64,000 nt of DNA from Flaveria trinervia (Eukaryota > Streptophyta > Magnoliopsida > Asterales > Asteraceae): the NCBI GenBank assembly GCA_025506515.1, contig CM046457.1:1601001-1665000 (forward strand), given 5' to 3'. How positions within the stretch are numbered: the stretch's first letter is position 1; the number at the start of each line of letters is the position of its first letter. Under the pieces are notes generated by a model that worked only from the letters and a program-made list of their open reading frames with translations, was not told the origin of the DNA and searched no databases. Made by a program: the position numbers and the translations under genes. Positions 13,602 through 25,169 of the stretch are shown one piece after another.

Positions 13602-14020
13602 AAGTCAAACATCTAGCGTCGATCTTCTTGACCTCGGACAACCATACACTACAACCATAGAAGTTTTTCAAGAAAGGATTAAAAGCAAAAGATCTTGCGG
13701 GAGCTGTAAGGCAAACGCAGGGACAATGTAATTATACGACGATAGTTTTTTTTTCTTTTGTGTTGGTTTGCGCCGTTATAAACTATACGAAACATGCGAT
13801 GAATTTAATTTAATTTTGGTTATAGGAATAAGCAGAAGTTGGGATTATTGTTAATTGTAATATGCAAAGGCTTCCTTCGATGATGAAAATATTATGTTGT
13901 ATCTTATGATCTTGATCATCTAAACATCTGCTGTAATTGACTAAATTAGACAACTAAAAAATCATATAATACTATTAAATGTATAAATATAATATGGTAT
14001 ACTCATACACTTGATCAAAA
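13602..14020. other. 3' flank of the QUA2-like gene
   Basis: Probably includes the 3' UTR. It is AT-rich from about 13740, with no gene seen. ATCAAAA immediately before 14021 resembles the CAA-type initiation context upstream of plant tRNA genes. Confidence 0.4.
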
Positions 14021-14092
14021 GTTGCTGTGGTGTAGTGGTTATCACGTTTGCTTTACACGCAAAAGGTATCCGGTTCGATCCCGGGCAGCAAC
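14021..14092 (+). tRNA. tRNA-Val(UAC): tRNA-Val (anticodon UAC), copy 1
   Basis: 72 nt with a full cloverleaf. The acceptor stem is GTTGCTG with CAGCAAC, the D-arm region GTGTAGTGGTTATCAC, the anticodon loop TTTACAC (anticodon TAC, decoding GUA) closed by TTTGC/GCAAA, and the T-arm CCGG-TTCGATC-CCGG. No intron and no encoded CCA. GATCAAAA lies directly upstream; T-rich DNA follows from about 14100. Box A and box B are intact, so it is probably functional. It is one of a pair with 15423-15494. Confidence 0.95.
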
Positions 14093-15422
14093 ATTATTAT
14101 TTTGTTTTTGGGCAATGCTTATTGGTGAATGTAATTCAACAAAGAACATGCAACATTATAGTGTTGTGGGTGGACTTTAATAAGCAATCCATGTAACGTC
14201 CAATTATTGCAACTTGACTGAAGTTCTCTTTGGTTTCACTTTTAAGTGTTCTTAAAATGATAGAGATATCCGAGTACAACTTCTAACGTTGGTAATGGTC
14301 ACAAATAATTTCTATCTAGCAGGGGACATAGATCACCTATGTTTCTCTGTTGTTACAAGTTAGAAGGGATCATCGATATTATACCATAATTATTTAGGAT
14401 GTGATCGTTATTGCTATTATACAGTAATTACAAAATGTATGAGTGTTTGGTTCTTGTCTCTTGGTTTTGATCTTCTCTAGCTAGAATCATATTAAGATAT
14501 CAAACAATAATTCGTCAGAGTCGCTACTGTTAATGTCGATATGAGATCAAACCGCACATTGATCATAGAAGGCATGTGACATAATTTTCCCAACAATTGT
14601 GTTTGTTGGAGCAAATCAAAATCTGATGATTTTTTTTACTTCATTTCATGTTGTTATCACTAAACAAATCATATTATTTTGAGTACGTTTGACTTGTAAG
14701 AGGAGAAAGTGATACAACTTCACATCGTTTAACATCTTTCAATAAGCTTTGTTTTATTCTACATTTGATAGTCTCAGTCTCATTTGCAAAACTTCTGTTT
14801 ACAAATATTCTTTCTAAAAATATTTTAACTTTATTTCATAAAGCTTAGTTTTATAAAATCTAACTATTGATAAAAACTTCTAATATTTATAACTTATTGT
14901 GATATTTATAAAAGTACTTTCAAAAGTGATTAATTTACCCTTTGGTACTTCATATCTCCATATATTGTTTTTTAGGCTTCATTGTGATTTTCTTTCTAAT
15001 GACTTTGTTTTTAAATGATCTTCGACATGATCCCCGCTTTAACCATAACATTGACTGTGGGCATGTTTTGTTAGACATAAGTTAAAGTGACACATTATGA
15101 TATTATAGCACAAAGTAGGCGTACGTGATCCTAAATTTAAATAAAGTTTACATTGGTAAGTAGTTCCAATATTTTCAAGGTGATTTTATTTCATCTAAAA
15201 TTGCAAGCCTTAATTAATGAGTATTTATCGATGCTAGTTAAAACAAAATTAGTTGATCTATAAACATATTTATATTTAATCTTATGTAGTCATAATCAAA
15301 TATTATACGATATCACTGACTAAAAACTTAAAATTGTTATATACGAGTTAAAAATGAGTTTTGAACTGTAACGGAACTCCAACTGCAAATAAAGTGTATA
15401 AACTTCTTGTGTTACATCAAAA
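14093..15422. other. Spacer between the two tRNA-Val genes
   Basis: About 1.3 kb of AT-rich DNA with no supported gene. The only similarity I see around the two tRNAs is the short ATCAAAAG immediately upstream of each, so the duplication is old or reached only the gene itself. Confidence 0.4.
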
Positions 15423-15494
15423 GCTGCTGTGGTGTAGTGGTTATCACGTTTGCTTTACACGCAAAAGGTCTCCGGTTCGATCCCGGGCAGCAGC
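15423..15494 (+). tRNA. tRNA-Val(UAC): tRNA-Val (anticodon UAC), copy 2
   Basis: 72 nt, same anticodon loop (TTTACAC) and arms as copy 1. It differs at acceptor positions 2 and 71, where the T:A pair of copy 1 is a C:G pair (GCTGCTG with CAGCAGC), and at one variable-loop base (GTCTC against GTATC). ATCAAAA precedes it, and a run of five T's right after the gene (15497-15501) is a good Pol III terminator. Likely functional. Confidence 0.95.
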
Positions 15495-15776
15495 ATTTTT
15501 CTATTTTATCTTTTCAGAATTATTAAAAGTTTCATGTTTCTAGACTAAAATTGTAACAACCGATAAACATTTGAACAGAATCTAAAATATCATAGCAATT
15601 AACTTTTGAAGTTAGATTCAATTTTATAATCTTAAAAACATGATTATTTTTGACAAATATCTGAGAGCAAAACCGAATTGCTCAAACATATATAAAATCA
15701 TTATTCTTCAACACAAATTACATCTTTTAACATTTCACTCTCCAAAATAAATGAACATACAAAAACCATGATCAAT

Positions 15777-18762
15777 CTACAATCCCTTAGTAGACCGCTG
15801 GTGCGCCCTGGCTTTCACCTCATGCCGCCCACTGCCTCTCTGATTGCTGCTGCTCGCCTGATGCCGCCCAAAAGAAGCCGACCCGACACCCCCAATCCTC
15901 TTCACCGGCCTTCTACGCGAACTCGAGCTTCCATTCCCTAGTGCAGCTTTTGTAACACCTTCTTTAGCAGCTTCTCGTGCCTTTTGTGGGTTCGCAGGTT
16001 GTTTGTTCAAGTATGCCAAGTTTGGAAGAAGCCCACAAAGCGTTTTTCGGATTTGATCATCATTAAGATTGGTTTGAATTGGGTTACCCAACAGATTAAT
16101 AGCTTGCAAAGAGTTGTAGTTAGCTACTAATTGCCCAAGTGCTTTTGGTGTAGTGATTTTGTTGAAACTTAAGTCCAATATTTTTAGCTTCAGCAGCCTG
16201 TGTAGCCCTTCTACATTGCTAATTTTGTTTCCAGCAAGGTATAGCTCCTTAATCAGGGTACATTTAGACAGCCCTGCAAATAACAAATACATATTTTGAC
16301 TTAAATGATCAAAAGATCCAATTTTGGTTTCAAAGATTATGAATAGAATAGAAACCGACTTATTATTACATATTTAGTGACCAGTGTCCTGTTGTCAGAA
16401 CCGGACGGGTCAGACTAGGAGTTGTGTACATAACCAGTCCGATTAAAGCTTATTTGAACCGCCCCATGTTAACGGGTTGGTTGGACTAGATTTCAAACTA
16501 TTTGTGTTTTGTTCTTTTCAAAATCTCCTTTACTATCACAGAATATTTTTAATTTAGTCACTCATGCATATTTTTCTCAAAATGGACCACTAAACGATCA
16601 AATCAAGTCATCATCGAATTTTCTTATGTCAAGAAAGTAATGGAGGAGAAAACGTGGGAGTCAGAATTTTTAATATATAAAATTATATTAAAAAACATGT
16701 TAATTAAGAAAAAGAATTAAAAAAATTAACTAAATTCACATCACCATTCCACATCAGCATAAAAAAAATATTTTAACATGCTAAAAAAATGTTAAGACTT
16801 TTAATTTATATAAAACATGAAAGTTGGGTGACTTAATTGGAACATTTTTACAACTTGAGTTATCTAATTGGAATACTTTTAAAAGTTGATTACTATTTTA
16901 CAAAATTACCCCTTAATTTAATAAATCAAGAGATACATAGTTATTAAACTTATTATTCCAGACTTCATTTTTTATAATTCCAGACTTCTATATTTATTTT
17001 TTAAATCATCGATGACGTCTTTGAAACTGGTCTGACAAGTGGACCAATAAGAGACGCTATTAACTAAAAACAGATAAGACTGACATCATATTTGTCATTA
17101 GAATTTATATGATATACAACATGACATCTTAAGACATCTAGTAATTATTTCAAATATTCTATAAAAAGTATCATGTTTTTAAACTTGCAAATAACTATTT
17201 TATTTGTTTCTTCACGTAAGCATTATTTTGCCTCAACCACTATTACATCATTGCTCATATAAAGTCATTACCATGCATATACGTGAAAAAACTACTGTGA
17301 CATTGGAGACCATTTTCTTTATGCATCCATGAGGGCTATATGATAATTAAATCAGATAAAAGTCGAGTTGCTTACCCTGACCGATTCGTGAAATTCGGTT
17401 GTAACTCAGGTCAAGGATCCGCAACCGAGTGAGCTCCCTGAGACCTTCAATAACACTGATCTTGTTTCTTGATAAATTAAGAACATGAAGACCCTTTGGC
17501 AATGCACCTGGTGTTATATTCACTGCAAAAATGACATAACACAGCATAAATTAGTTATATTCGCTTACAAAAACCTTAAAAATGGAATCTTGAAAACAGG
17601 TCATGTTAAAAACCTATTGAATTCCCAGATAAGTTGACCGAACGAAGACTTGAAAAGCCCGAAATCATGGGAATGACCTTTAGTCCGATACCAGAAATAT
17701 AAGCAACCGTTGAAGAAGAATTTAAAGATTGTACCACCCTGTTTGCATATGCAATCTCTTCAGGCACATCAGTATCATTTCCAACGGGCCTTTTACCTTT
17801 ACCCGGTGAGGGCGGAAATGTAATTTCACCATCTTCTTCATTATTGATTGTAAAAGCAGGTTCTGTTGGTATTTCTTGAATCCATTCGTCTACTCTCGAC
17901 GATGGTGATCCAGCTGGAAAAGCCATCCATTGATTCTGTGGCCAGAACTCAGAACCTTCATTGAATGTGTTCCATCTCAGATATTCTTTGTTGACTTTTT
18001 CTAGTTTTGACTTTGACTTTTCCATACTTATGTTTGGTGGTTCTAGGGTATCTGAAGAGTAACTCCTTGTTTATTGATCATAAGAAACTTATTTTGAAAC
18101 CCTTTAACTGGTTCATGTAGATTTCTATGACTCCACAAGAACAATTTCCACCATAATTTTCGGCTTTTTGATGGCAAGATTTGACTTGAAGAACACTTTC
18201 TTAGAATCACTCTATCAGCACTACAGTTGCTCGTTCTAGAGACGGGACTCATAAAACCATCTCCTCCTAACTTCTGCAAATCTTCAAAAGATTCATTCGG
18301 AACGATTTTGTCTTTAAAGATGACCCTTTTCGTTTCTAGATTAGAGCAGGATCGTTTTAGCTTCGGGGAAGATAAAAATCGTTTATTGGAAGCCCCCGGA
18401 TCACTTAAATGCCCATCTTTGTTGATCTCTATATCTGAATAATTGTTTTGATGATCATCTTGTTCATCAACAGGGGACTTACTGGTTGAAATTCGGAGGT
18501 TTGTTTTGGAATTTGTCTCGTGTTCAAGTTCATCTTCAGCTTCATATGCCACCTCTTCTTGATCTTGAGATTTTGTAGGACTTTCATGGCTGGCCACCTT
18601 GACATTGCAGGTTGAACTCTTGGGGATAGAAAAGGGTACATCTACACTGAATGTTGAGTTTGACTTTGACTTTGACTTCGAGTTTGACTCGGGGTCATCT
18701 TTATCAACAGTTTTCCCCAACTGTTGTAACCTCACTTGCAAAATATTATTATCATTCTCTTC
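15777..18762 (-). CDS. LRR protein, outer arm dynein light chain 1-like family
   Basis: Minus-strand exons recognised: 17614-18762, 17376-17522 and 15777-16273 (stop). The first is long, polar and Ser/Lys/Asp-rich, with a conserved basic KLWWKLFLWSHRNLH patch and then NQWMAFPAGSPSSRVDEWI. The last two encode SDS22/dynein light chain-type leucine-rich repeats (LRSVNLSGNSI, LHVLNLSRNKI, LRILDLSYNRI, IKELYLAGNKI, LKILDLSFNKI, LQAINLLGNPI), an LRR cap and a basic Ser/Arg tail. About 597 residues are accounted for. Arabidopsis members are somewhat longer, and the N-terminal exon(s) beyond the acceptor at 18763 were not found. One G is missing near 18063: adding it joins NKQGGYSSDTLEPP in frame to MEKSKSK. 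The function in plants is unclear; land-plant families keep these LRR proteins without motile axonemes. Confidence 0.8.
18055..18072 (-). other. Frameshift in the LRR gene (G-run one short)
   Basis: On the minus strand CAAGGAGTTAC ends the upstream frame at a TAG a few codons later (18043). One extra G gives Gln-Gly-Gly-Tyr-Ser-Ser-Asp-Thr-Leu-Glu-Pro and reads straight into the downstream frame. The gap is about 35 bp, too short for an intron, and exon phase only works (1150 bp, not 1149) with the extra base. Confidence 0.8.
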
Positions 18763-19990
18763 CTAAGAACACAAAACATGAAGTCAAAAAAGGTCAATAC
18801 CATGATAATTTTTTTTGGATGAAAAAGTTGAAAAATTGTTACTTTAAACTATATAATATGAAGTTGAAGACCCAAACAAAGGCAATTCCATGAATGATCT
18901 AAACTACAATACAATTCAACAATTGTCACTCCAAACTCTCACTTATGTTACAAAGGCAATCCCACTTGCGTTATCATTATAGATTAGATTGAAACTCAAT
19001 TTACACTTAATTTTCATTTGATTTCACTTACAAGAAAGTAAGTTTCCCATTCAATCATTAATCATCCTTGTGAGCCAAATCAAATGTAAATCTATGATGA
19101 TTATGCAAGAAGAAAAGTAAAAGTCAGGAGTGTCATTGGTAAAATTACCGGTAGAAATAATCATCAGCCAATAGGGAATAGGTAGTAATTTCAATAATTA
19201 TAATTGAATACGCCCCAGATAAACATAGGACATAGAAAGTTCGTTGCCTAAATTTCAAAAAACATTGGAAAAACTAGTCAATTTCATCAAGATCATTAGC
19301 AAAACCATCCAATTTTCAATATCCTTAAGAAAATCATAAAAAATCAGTCTTCATGTTGCAGATCTTTCGATCGAATAACACAAAACAATTAATTATAAAA
19401 AGTCAAGTGGGTTCAGCAATTATCTTCAAAAATCCAATAACCAAATCTGAAACAAATCGAAATTATAAATAACTGCTACCCATAACAACAGTGATAAAAA
19501 AAACCCAATTGATTGATGCAGGATTGCTTATAAAGACCAAATCTCATAGCAAATTACAACAAAACAAACAACAAATCTCCATGGGAATTCAATTATCCAA
19601 ACACAAAACACGAAATCTCACCTTATTCCTCTTATTCCTCCCAGCCAACGGAGTAAAGCAACAAAGAATCGACATCGATTTCTCAAAACAAAAACCCTAG
19701 ATTTACGCAATCAGACACGAAAACCCACAAAAACAGATTCAATTTCGATGATTTCTGAAGCACCAAACGGAGGAATAAGTTGAAGATAACAGAGCAAAAC
19801 TAGAATCAATCAAACGTTAGCCATAATCAACGGGCAATTGCGAGAGAAGAGACGTTGGTGAGGAGGGAAGAAGACGGTGGTCGGAGGTGGTTCGAGCGGC
19901 GGCTCCGGCGACCCTTTTGGAAGAAAAAGCAGGGTGCACCACCGCTACGGCGGCCAGAGTGATGTGTAAATAGAGCTTCTGTCGAGAAGC
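18763..19990 (-). other. 5' region of the LRR gene, intron and probable leader
   Basis: An acceptor (TTCTTAG) ends at 18763 on the minus strand, and a plausible donor (AATAAG/GTGAGA) lies near 19617-19622. The intervening DNA is therefore probably an intron, and 19620-19990 a GC-richer transcribed leader. I could not find a convincing start-codon exon here. A degenerate MITE copy occupies about 18880-19215. Confidence 0.4.
18880..19215. mobile_element. Degenerate copy of the 38434 foldback element
   Basis: The left side contains TGTCACTCCAAACTCTCA and the right side GTAAAAGTCAGGAGTGTCA with GCCAATAGGGAATAG. These resemble the arms of the element at 38434-38792 (GACACTCCAAACTTTCA and GTAAAAGTTAGGGGTGTCA, GGCCAATGCGAAATAG) at the same relative order. 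Ends and target duplication are eroded. Confidence 0.5.
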
Positions 19991-20000
19991 TTGCCAGCTG

Positions 20001-20122
20001 CGGCGGCGGTGGTGGTGGTGGTGGTGGTGGTGGTGGTGGTGGTGGTGGTGGTGGTGGGTGGTGGTGGTGGTGGTGGTGGTGGTGGTGGTGGTGGTGGTGG
20101 TGGTGGTGGTGGTGGTGGTGGT
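20001..20122. repeat. (GGT)n microsatellite, about 38 units
   Basis: Starts as GGC triplets, then GGT almost without interruption to 20122, with one extra G near 20057 that shifts the repeat phase. It lies just upstream of the LRR gene, reading ACC on its sense strand. The plus-strand open frame across it (poly-Val then poly-Gly) is an artefact of the repeat. Confidence 0.95.
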
Positions 20123-22549
20123 TCAGGGCGGAAGAAACTAGAACAGATAGATTATTATTTATGGAGGAACCAAATACAAATTATTTGTGTATAAATTGAC
20201 GGGATTATAACTGGTGTGTTATACAGATCGAATGAAACGTGATAAACGAGTCTTTCAATTTTGAGTCGATTATCACTGCCTTATTATTTTTATTAAGTCA
20301 ATTAAGTAAATAAATATATGTAATCTATTTGAATTGTTTTTCTATTATATAACTTAACTAATTTGATTGATATGATTAATTGATTTTGATGGGAAATACA
20401 TAACTTTTTTTTTGAATGACAAGATGTATTCATGAAAACAATTAGCAAGTAGCTAGAAATCGTAAATACACCAATATCAAAACGAAGGCAACTACATATT
20501 AAAAGAGTTCCAATTTGACAATTTTATCGACTACAGCTTTCTTACATTGATTTTTAATCTGTAATAAAGTTAGGGATTTAATCGACCCAATAATGTTTGT
20601 GACACTCAAGTTACCTTTTTTTATTACAGTAGATATATTATTATTAATTAATGGTTTAAGCTTGTTTAATTACATAAAGCATATGAATTACGATTTCATC
20701 CAAACTATGACGTATTGTCTGGTAAAATTTTTACTCATAATTTCACTACGACATTCTTAAGTTTTAGTTTCTATTTAAAAAAAGCGTACTCATATAATTA
20801 TCATAGACTTACAACTAATTATCATTTGATTTCCCTTACAATAATAATCACCGGTGAAATTAAGAAAAAAAAACTTTTCTCCTTGTAAACAAGATCAAAT
20901 AGCAAATAGGGGTAAATCCATGAGACAATATTTGATAATAAAAATAAAAGCTACCATGAGACAATATTTGATAAAATAAAAATAAAAGCTAAGTGTCAAT
21001 ACAAGAAATTTTTACTAGCAAACACTTATTCTCTTTATATTATGTATATGATGCTCTTAATATCACCACCACACATGTATTATATATAAAATTTGATTAT
21101 ATTGCTAGTAAATAAATTATGGATGATGATTAAAAAATATCAATAAAAATTAGAAACAAAAGATAGATTGTACGCGCATCGTACACGGCTATGGAATATT
21201 GTTGTGTCTTATTAACTATGCAATTATTACTTGATTTTTATTTTTATTCTAAAAGGGAGTCAACTATTAGTTGTTCATTTATAGTAAACGTCAAGCTAAT
21301 ATTGGTTGTTTTTTCAATTTAAAAGTTATTGTTTTGTAAAACTATTTACCTTTTAGACTAACTAGTTTTTTTTACTCGTCGCGTGTTGTCGCAATACTGT
21401 ACGTTGAGTGATAACGTTTAAATTACATCGACATGATTCGTGTTCAAACTATATTTACGTCAATATGTAGAGTGACTCGAATTTATACTCATTGAATAAA
21501 AGCATATTATATTAGACCCGATTTTTTTTCCAACAAAACATATGTTGAAACATTTATATTTGACTCGTGTTCGAATTATGTTTACATCAAAATGTAAAGT
21601 AAACAAATATATATTTATTTGATCTGACTGGTTTACTACTTTCTTTCAACCCTTAGACATCTATCCTTGGCATGCGTGCTACTAGCCCGCCTACTAAACT
21701 CCTACTGTCCTGCTTCCAAACACTCTCTCTTTACTCGCCTAAGGGTGAACTAAGAAAGATTGCTACAACGACAAAAGGAAAGAACATATACACCCATAAA
21801 TCGTAGACCCCTCACCTACTTGCACTCGGTATTTTGTACTAATTTATCCTTATGAAATTTCATTCATATCAATTCTTCAGTATAACACAACTGTCACAAA
21901 TGTACAAATTGAATCGATAATTATACATAAATAAAACATATTAAGGTAAAGTATTTTAAGATAGATAAACATTTTTAAAAAACTTAAAATCAAAAATATT
22001 AAAATTTGGATTGATTCAGATTAATAAGAATTTCACTACTGGTCAACCACTTGTGTAGCGGCTACAAGTAAGTGATTTTGAGTTGATGAACTCATTAAAG
22101 CCAAAAGAATGTGTGTATTCTTTGCATTGAAGCTAAGAGTGTGGTTTTATTGGGTTCAATCTCCTTCCTTTTGAATATTTTTAATTTACTATAATATAAT
22201 AATTTTGTTGTAAAACAATTTTTAGTAAGAGTTTTAGATATCAATATACGGCTTGTAATCTTGTTTTTTTAAAACTTTAAATGATTATTAAAAAGAATAT
22301 TTCAATTTGAATGTTAATTTAAAAAAAATAGTGTCATTTAAAAGTAAATGACTTGAATCATGTTTAGAATAAGCTCACTTGAGAGTGTTATAAACAACTG
22401 TAAGTTAAACTAACACCGGAGATGATGCCGTCACAAATTTCCACAAAAATAAATTATAAATCTAATATGAACTATATATTATATATATATTACTTGATTT
22501 AAAAAGACCAAAATAACATCAAATAATAATTATAAAAGGTGAAATATGG
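20123..22549. other. Gene-free AT-rich spacer
   Basis: No gene recognised. A short direct duplication (CATGAGACAATATTTGATAA plus about 15 further bases) occurs twice at 20920-20990. A CTAG-adjacent motif near 21360 (ACTAG then CTCGTCGCGTGTTGTCGC) hints at another eroded Helitron end in reverse orientation. Confidence 0.4.
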
Positions 22550-22582
22550 TGTTTATATATATATATATATATATAATATATA

Positions 22583-22643
<61 letters not shown>

Positions 22644-22713
22644 TGAGAAAGGTCGAGTCCTTACCCAATTCATCCGATGAATTGCGGACTCGGCTGGACT
22701 TATATATATATAT
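22550..22713. repeat. (AT)n tract interrupted by a perfect nested hairpin
   Basis: Alternating AT from about 22552 to 22643 and again at 22699-22712. Between them lies a 55-bp non-repetitive island with CGAGTCC (22654-22660) pairing with GGACTCG (22686-22692), and inside that AATTCATC (22667-22674) pairing with GATGAATT (22676-22683). Confidence 0.9.
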
Positions 22714-22820
22714 TTAGATAATTTGATTAATATTAAAAAAAATTCTATAATAACACCAAACAATAAACAAATCAATAAAAAATAATAGTTATAGTTATAA
22801 CAAATTAATATGAATAAATA

Positions 22821-24240
22821 TCTATACTTATTAATAAAACAATAATTTTAGTGTCACGTGGCATGCTTTTAAACCTTTATTTATTTTCAATTCCCGCTTA
22901 AATATGTATCTGCTTTTAATGTTAGTTTAAGTTCATTTGACTAAAAGCCAACTTTTTATACAAGAGATATTTATAAAAAATTAGAAATTTAACCTTAAAT
23001 TGAAGCATATTTTTTTGTTAATTAAATTATACCCGATATTTCTTCTTTGTTTAAATAATTTATCAACCAAAACTGTAGAATTTATTTATAAATTTCTTTA
23101 TCTATGAAATCGATTCCTTGATTGTATGTTTCCATTAAATACTCGGTTTATATTTGAATCTTGACAAAAGTTACGAGGATTTTTTCATCGACTTCTCTCT
23201 AATTTGAAGGAATTCGTAAATTTTAAAATCGGGATTTTGGAAATGAAATCATACCCAATTTTAAAAAATTTCTCAACCATTTCATCTTTACGACCCTCAA
23301 GATTTGTTTTTATAAAGTCTGATGATATCACATTCGACAGACTTCATCAACGATTCTCATTCTAGCTTCAGTTTTAACAAGTTTTCCTCAATAAAATGTA
23401 TTTATTTTTTATTATATTTGAGTTTTCATCCTCTGCAATTATGATTTAACATATTATTATCTATAATTGTGTTTTTGGATCACTATTATTTTACTTACTT
23501 TTTTATTTTTTTTATTTGAAGGTGACTACTTAAAATCCATCTATGAAGAGATGTTACATGCTTCTACTTTATAAACTTATCTGTTTTTTGTGTGTATTGT
23601 CATATTATTATTATATTTGATTGGAATTCATTTGATATATGTGCAAATTGTTTTGATATATCCGAAAGTAATATTGAAAATTGCACTTTTATTCAACGGT
23701 TTACTTTAAAACATTTAGACAAAATGATTGCTTTTAAATTTCAAAGAAGACAATTTCTGTTATTAGTGTGTTTTGCAATAATAATAAACAAGAGTCAATG
23801 ACAATCTCTATCCAGAGTTAGTTTGTTGTTAAAAAGGATCATGGTCAGCTTCATGTTGCATTATCTCGAGTTAAAATTAGATAGAGATTAAAACTATTAA
23901 TATTAGATACTGATGAAAAAATCACCAATAAAACATCAAAATGTTATATACAAATAATTGTTCGAATGTTTATGAATTTAAAATATTATTTTTCATGCTC
24001 AATTTAATTTGTTTATTACTTAAAGTTTTTATTTATAAGTTTATTCATTTCATATTATATACTATTAGATGTATAAATATTAATAGAGAACCCTACTAAT
24101 ATTAGATGTGAATAATGTTAAAAATTATATATAAAAGTTGATATACAGAGTTTATCAACAACATTATAACTTACAAACCTTTTCAAATAACTATAATATT
24201 TTTGGATTGAACCCGTGTATTACACAGGGCTTTAAACTAG
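22821..24240 (+). mobile_element. Non-autonomous Helitron, 1420 bp
   Basis: The 5' end TCTATACTTATTAATAAAAC follows an A, with GTGTCACGTGGCATG inside. The 3' end has a near-palindromic hairpin (CCCGTGTA, TTACACAGGG), about 10 bases, then CTAG at 24237-24240 and a T. Insertion between A and T, the TC start and the hairpin-CTAG end are Helitron hallmarks. No Rep/helicase coding is visible, so it would need an autonomous partner. Confidence 0.75.
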
Positions 24241-25169
24241 TGATTTTATAACTTTAGGGTGAAATTTATTTTATAACAAACAAAAGGGTTACTTTGGGTT
24301 TTATCTATTAATATAAAGTCATAAATCAAATCAAGAATGTTTAATTTGTATTTTGGCTATTAATATATGGTACTAAGTAAAAAAATTCCACCACGGGATT
24401 AGGGGCGGTGTTCTTGGACGAGATAACTTTGATTTAACAAAATAAAAAAAACTACACAAAACATGTGTTATTTTTTATTTTCTCTTATATAAAGTAGGGA
24501 TGAGCGTTTGGTACCCAGTACCCATACCGGTACATGTACTGTACCGATACCGGTACCCAGTTGGTACCGAAAATTTATATAAGGTACCGGTATCGGTATT
24601 TGATTTTGTTATATTTCATGATCGGTACTGGCCGGTACCGGTACCGGTAATTTACCCAAAAGTCCTGTATCGTATCTGATATTTTAAAACTTTTGGTATT
24701 GGTATTGATTTTATTGGTGTTTATTATTTTGGGATGAAACTCATCACCATTAAGCAAAAACAATTTACAATAATTTTTTAGTACGTGTTGCTTTACAACT
24801 GATGAGTGATAAGCATCTGTGAAATTATTGATATTTACAATATATGATCAAGTGTATTGACTATTTTTGTTAGACATGTGGATTTTTTTTATATTTTATT
24901 TTTGTTTAGTTATTATAGACTTTTAAAAATATCGGGTAACAAACATGTACAGGGTAATGGTTACAAAAACAAGTAATGAGTATCATAACCAAACATGAAC
25001 CATGTAGCAAGCCTAAAAAATAATGTCGTGGAGATAACAGGTACCAAAGAAGTATTGGGTACCGAAATACCGGTACCGTACCGGTATCGGGACCTGTACC
25101 CATATACCAAAATCGGTACCGGTAAAGGTACTCGTTTTTTATAAAATTAGAGATCGGGTGCAGGACCGG

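Noticed and set aside
19991..20194. Open frame of poly-Val then poly-Gly
   Set aside because: Produced by the (GGT)n repeat; no real gene context.
22650..22700. Hammerhead ribozyme (CCGATGAA next to a stem)
   Set aside because: The conserved CUGAUGA and GAAA core elements are not both present in the right arrangement.
22530..22775. Ile/Tyr-rich open frame
   Set aside because: Translation of the (AT)n microsatellite.
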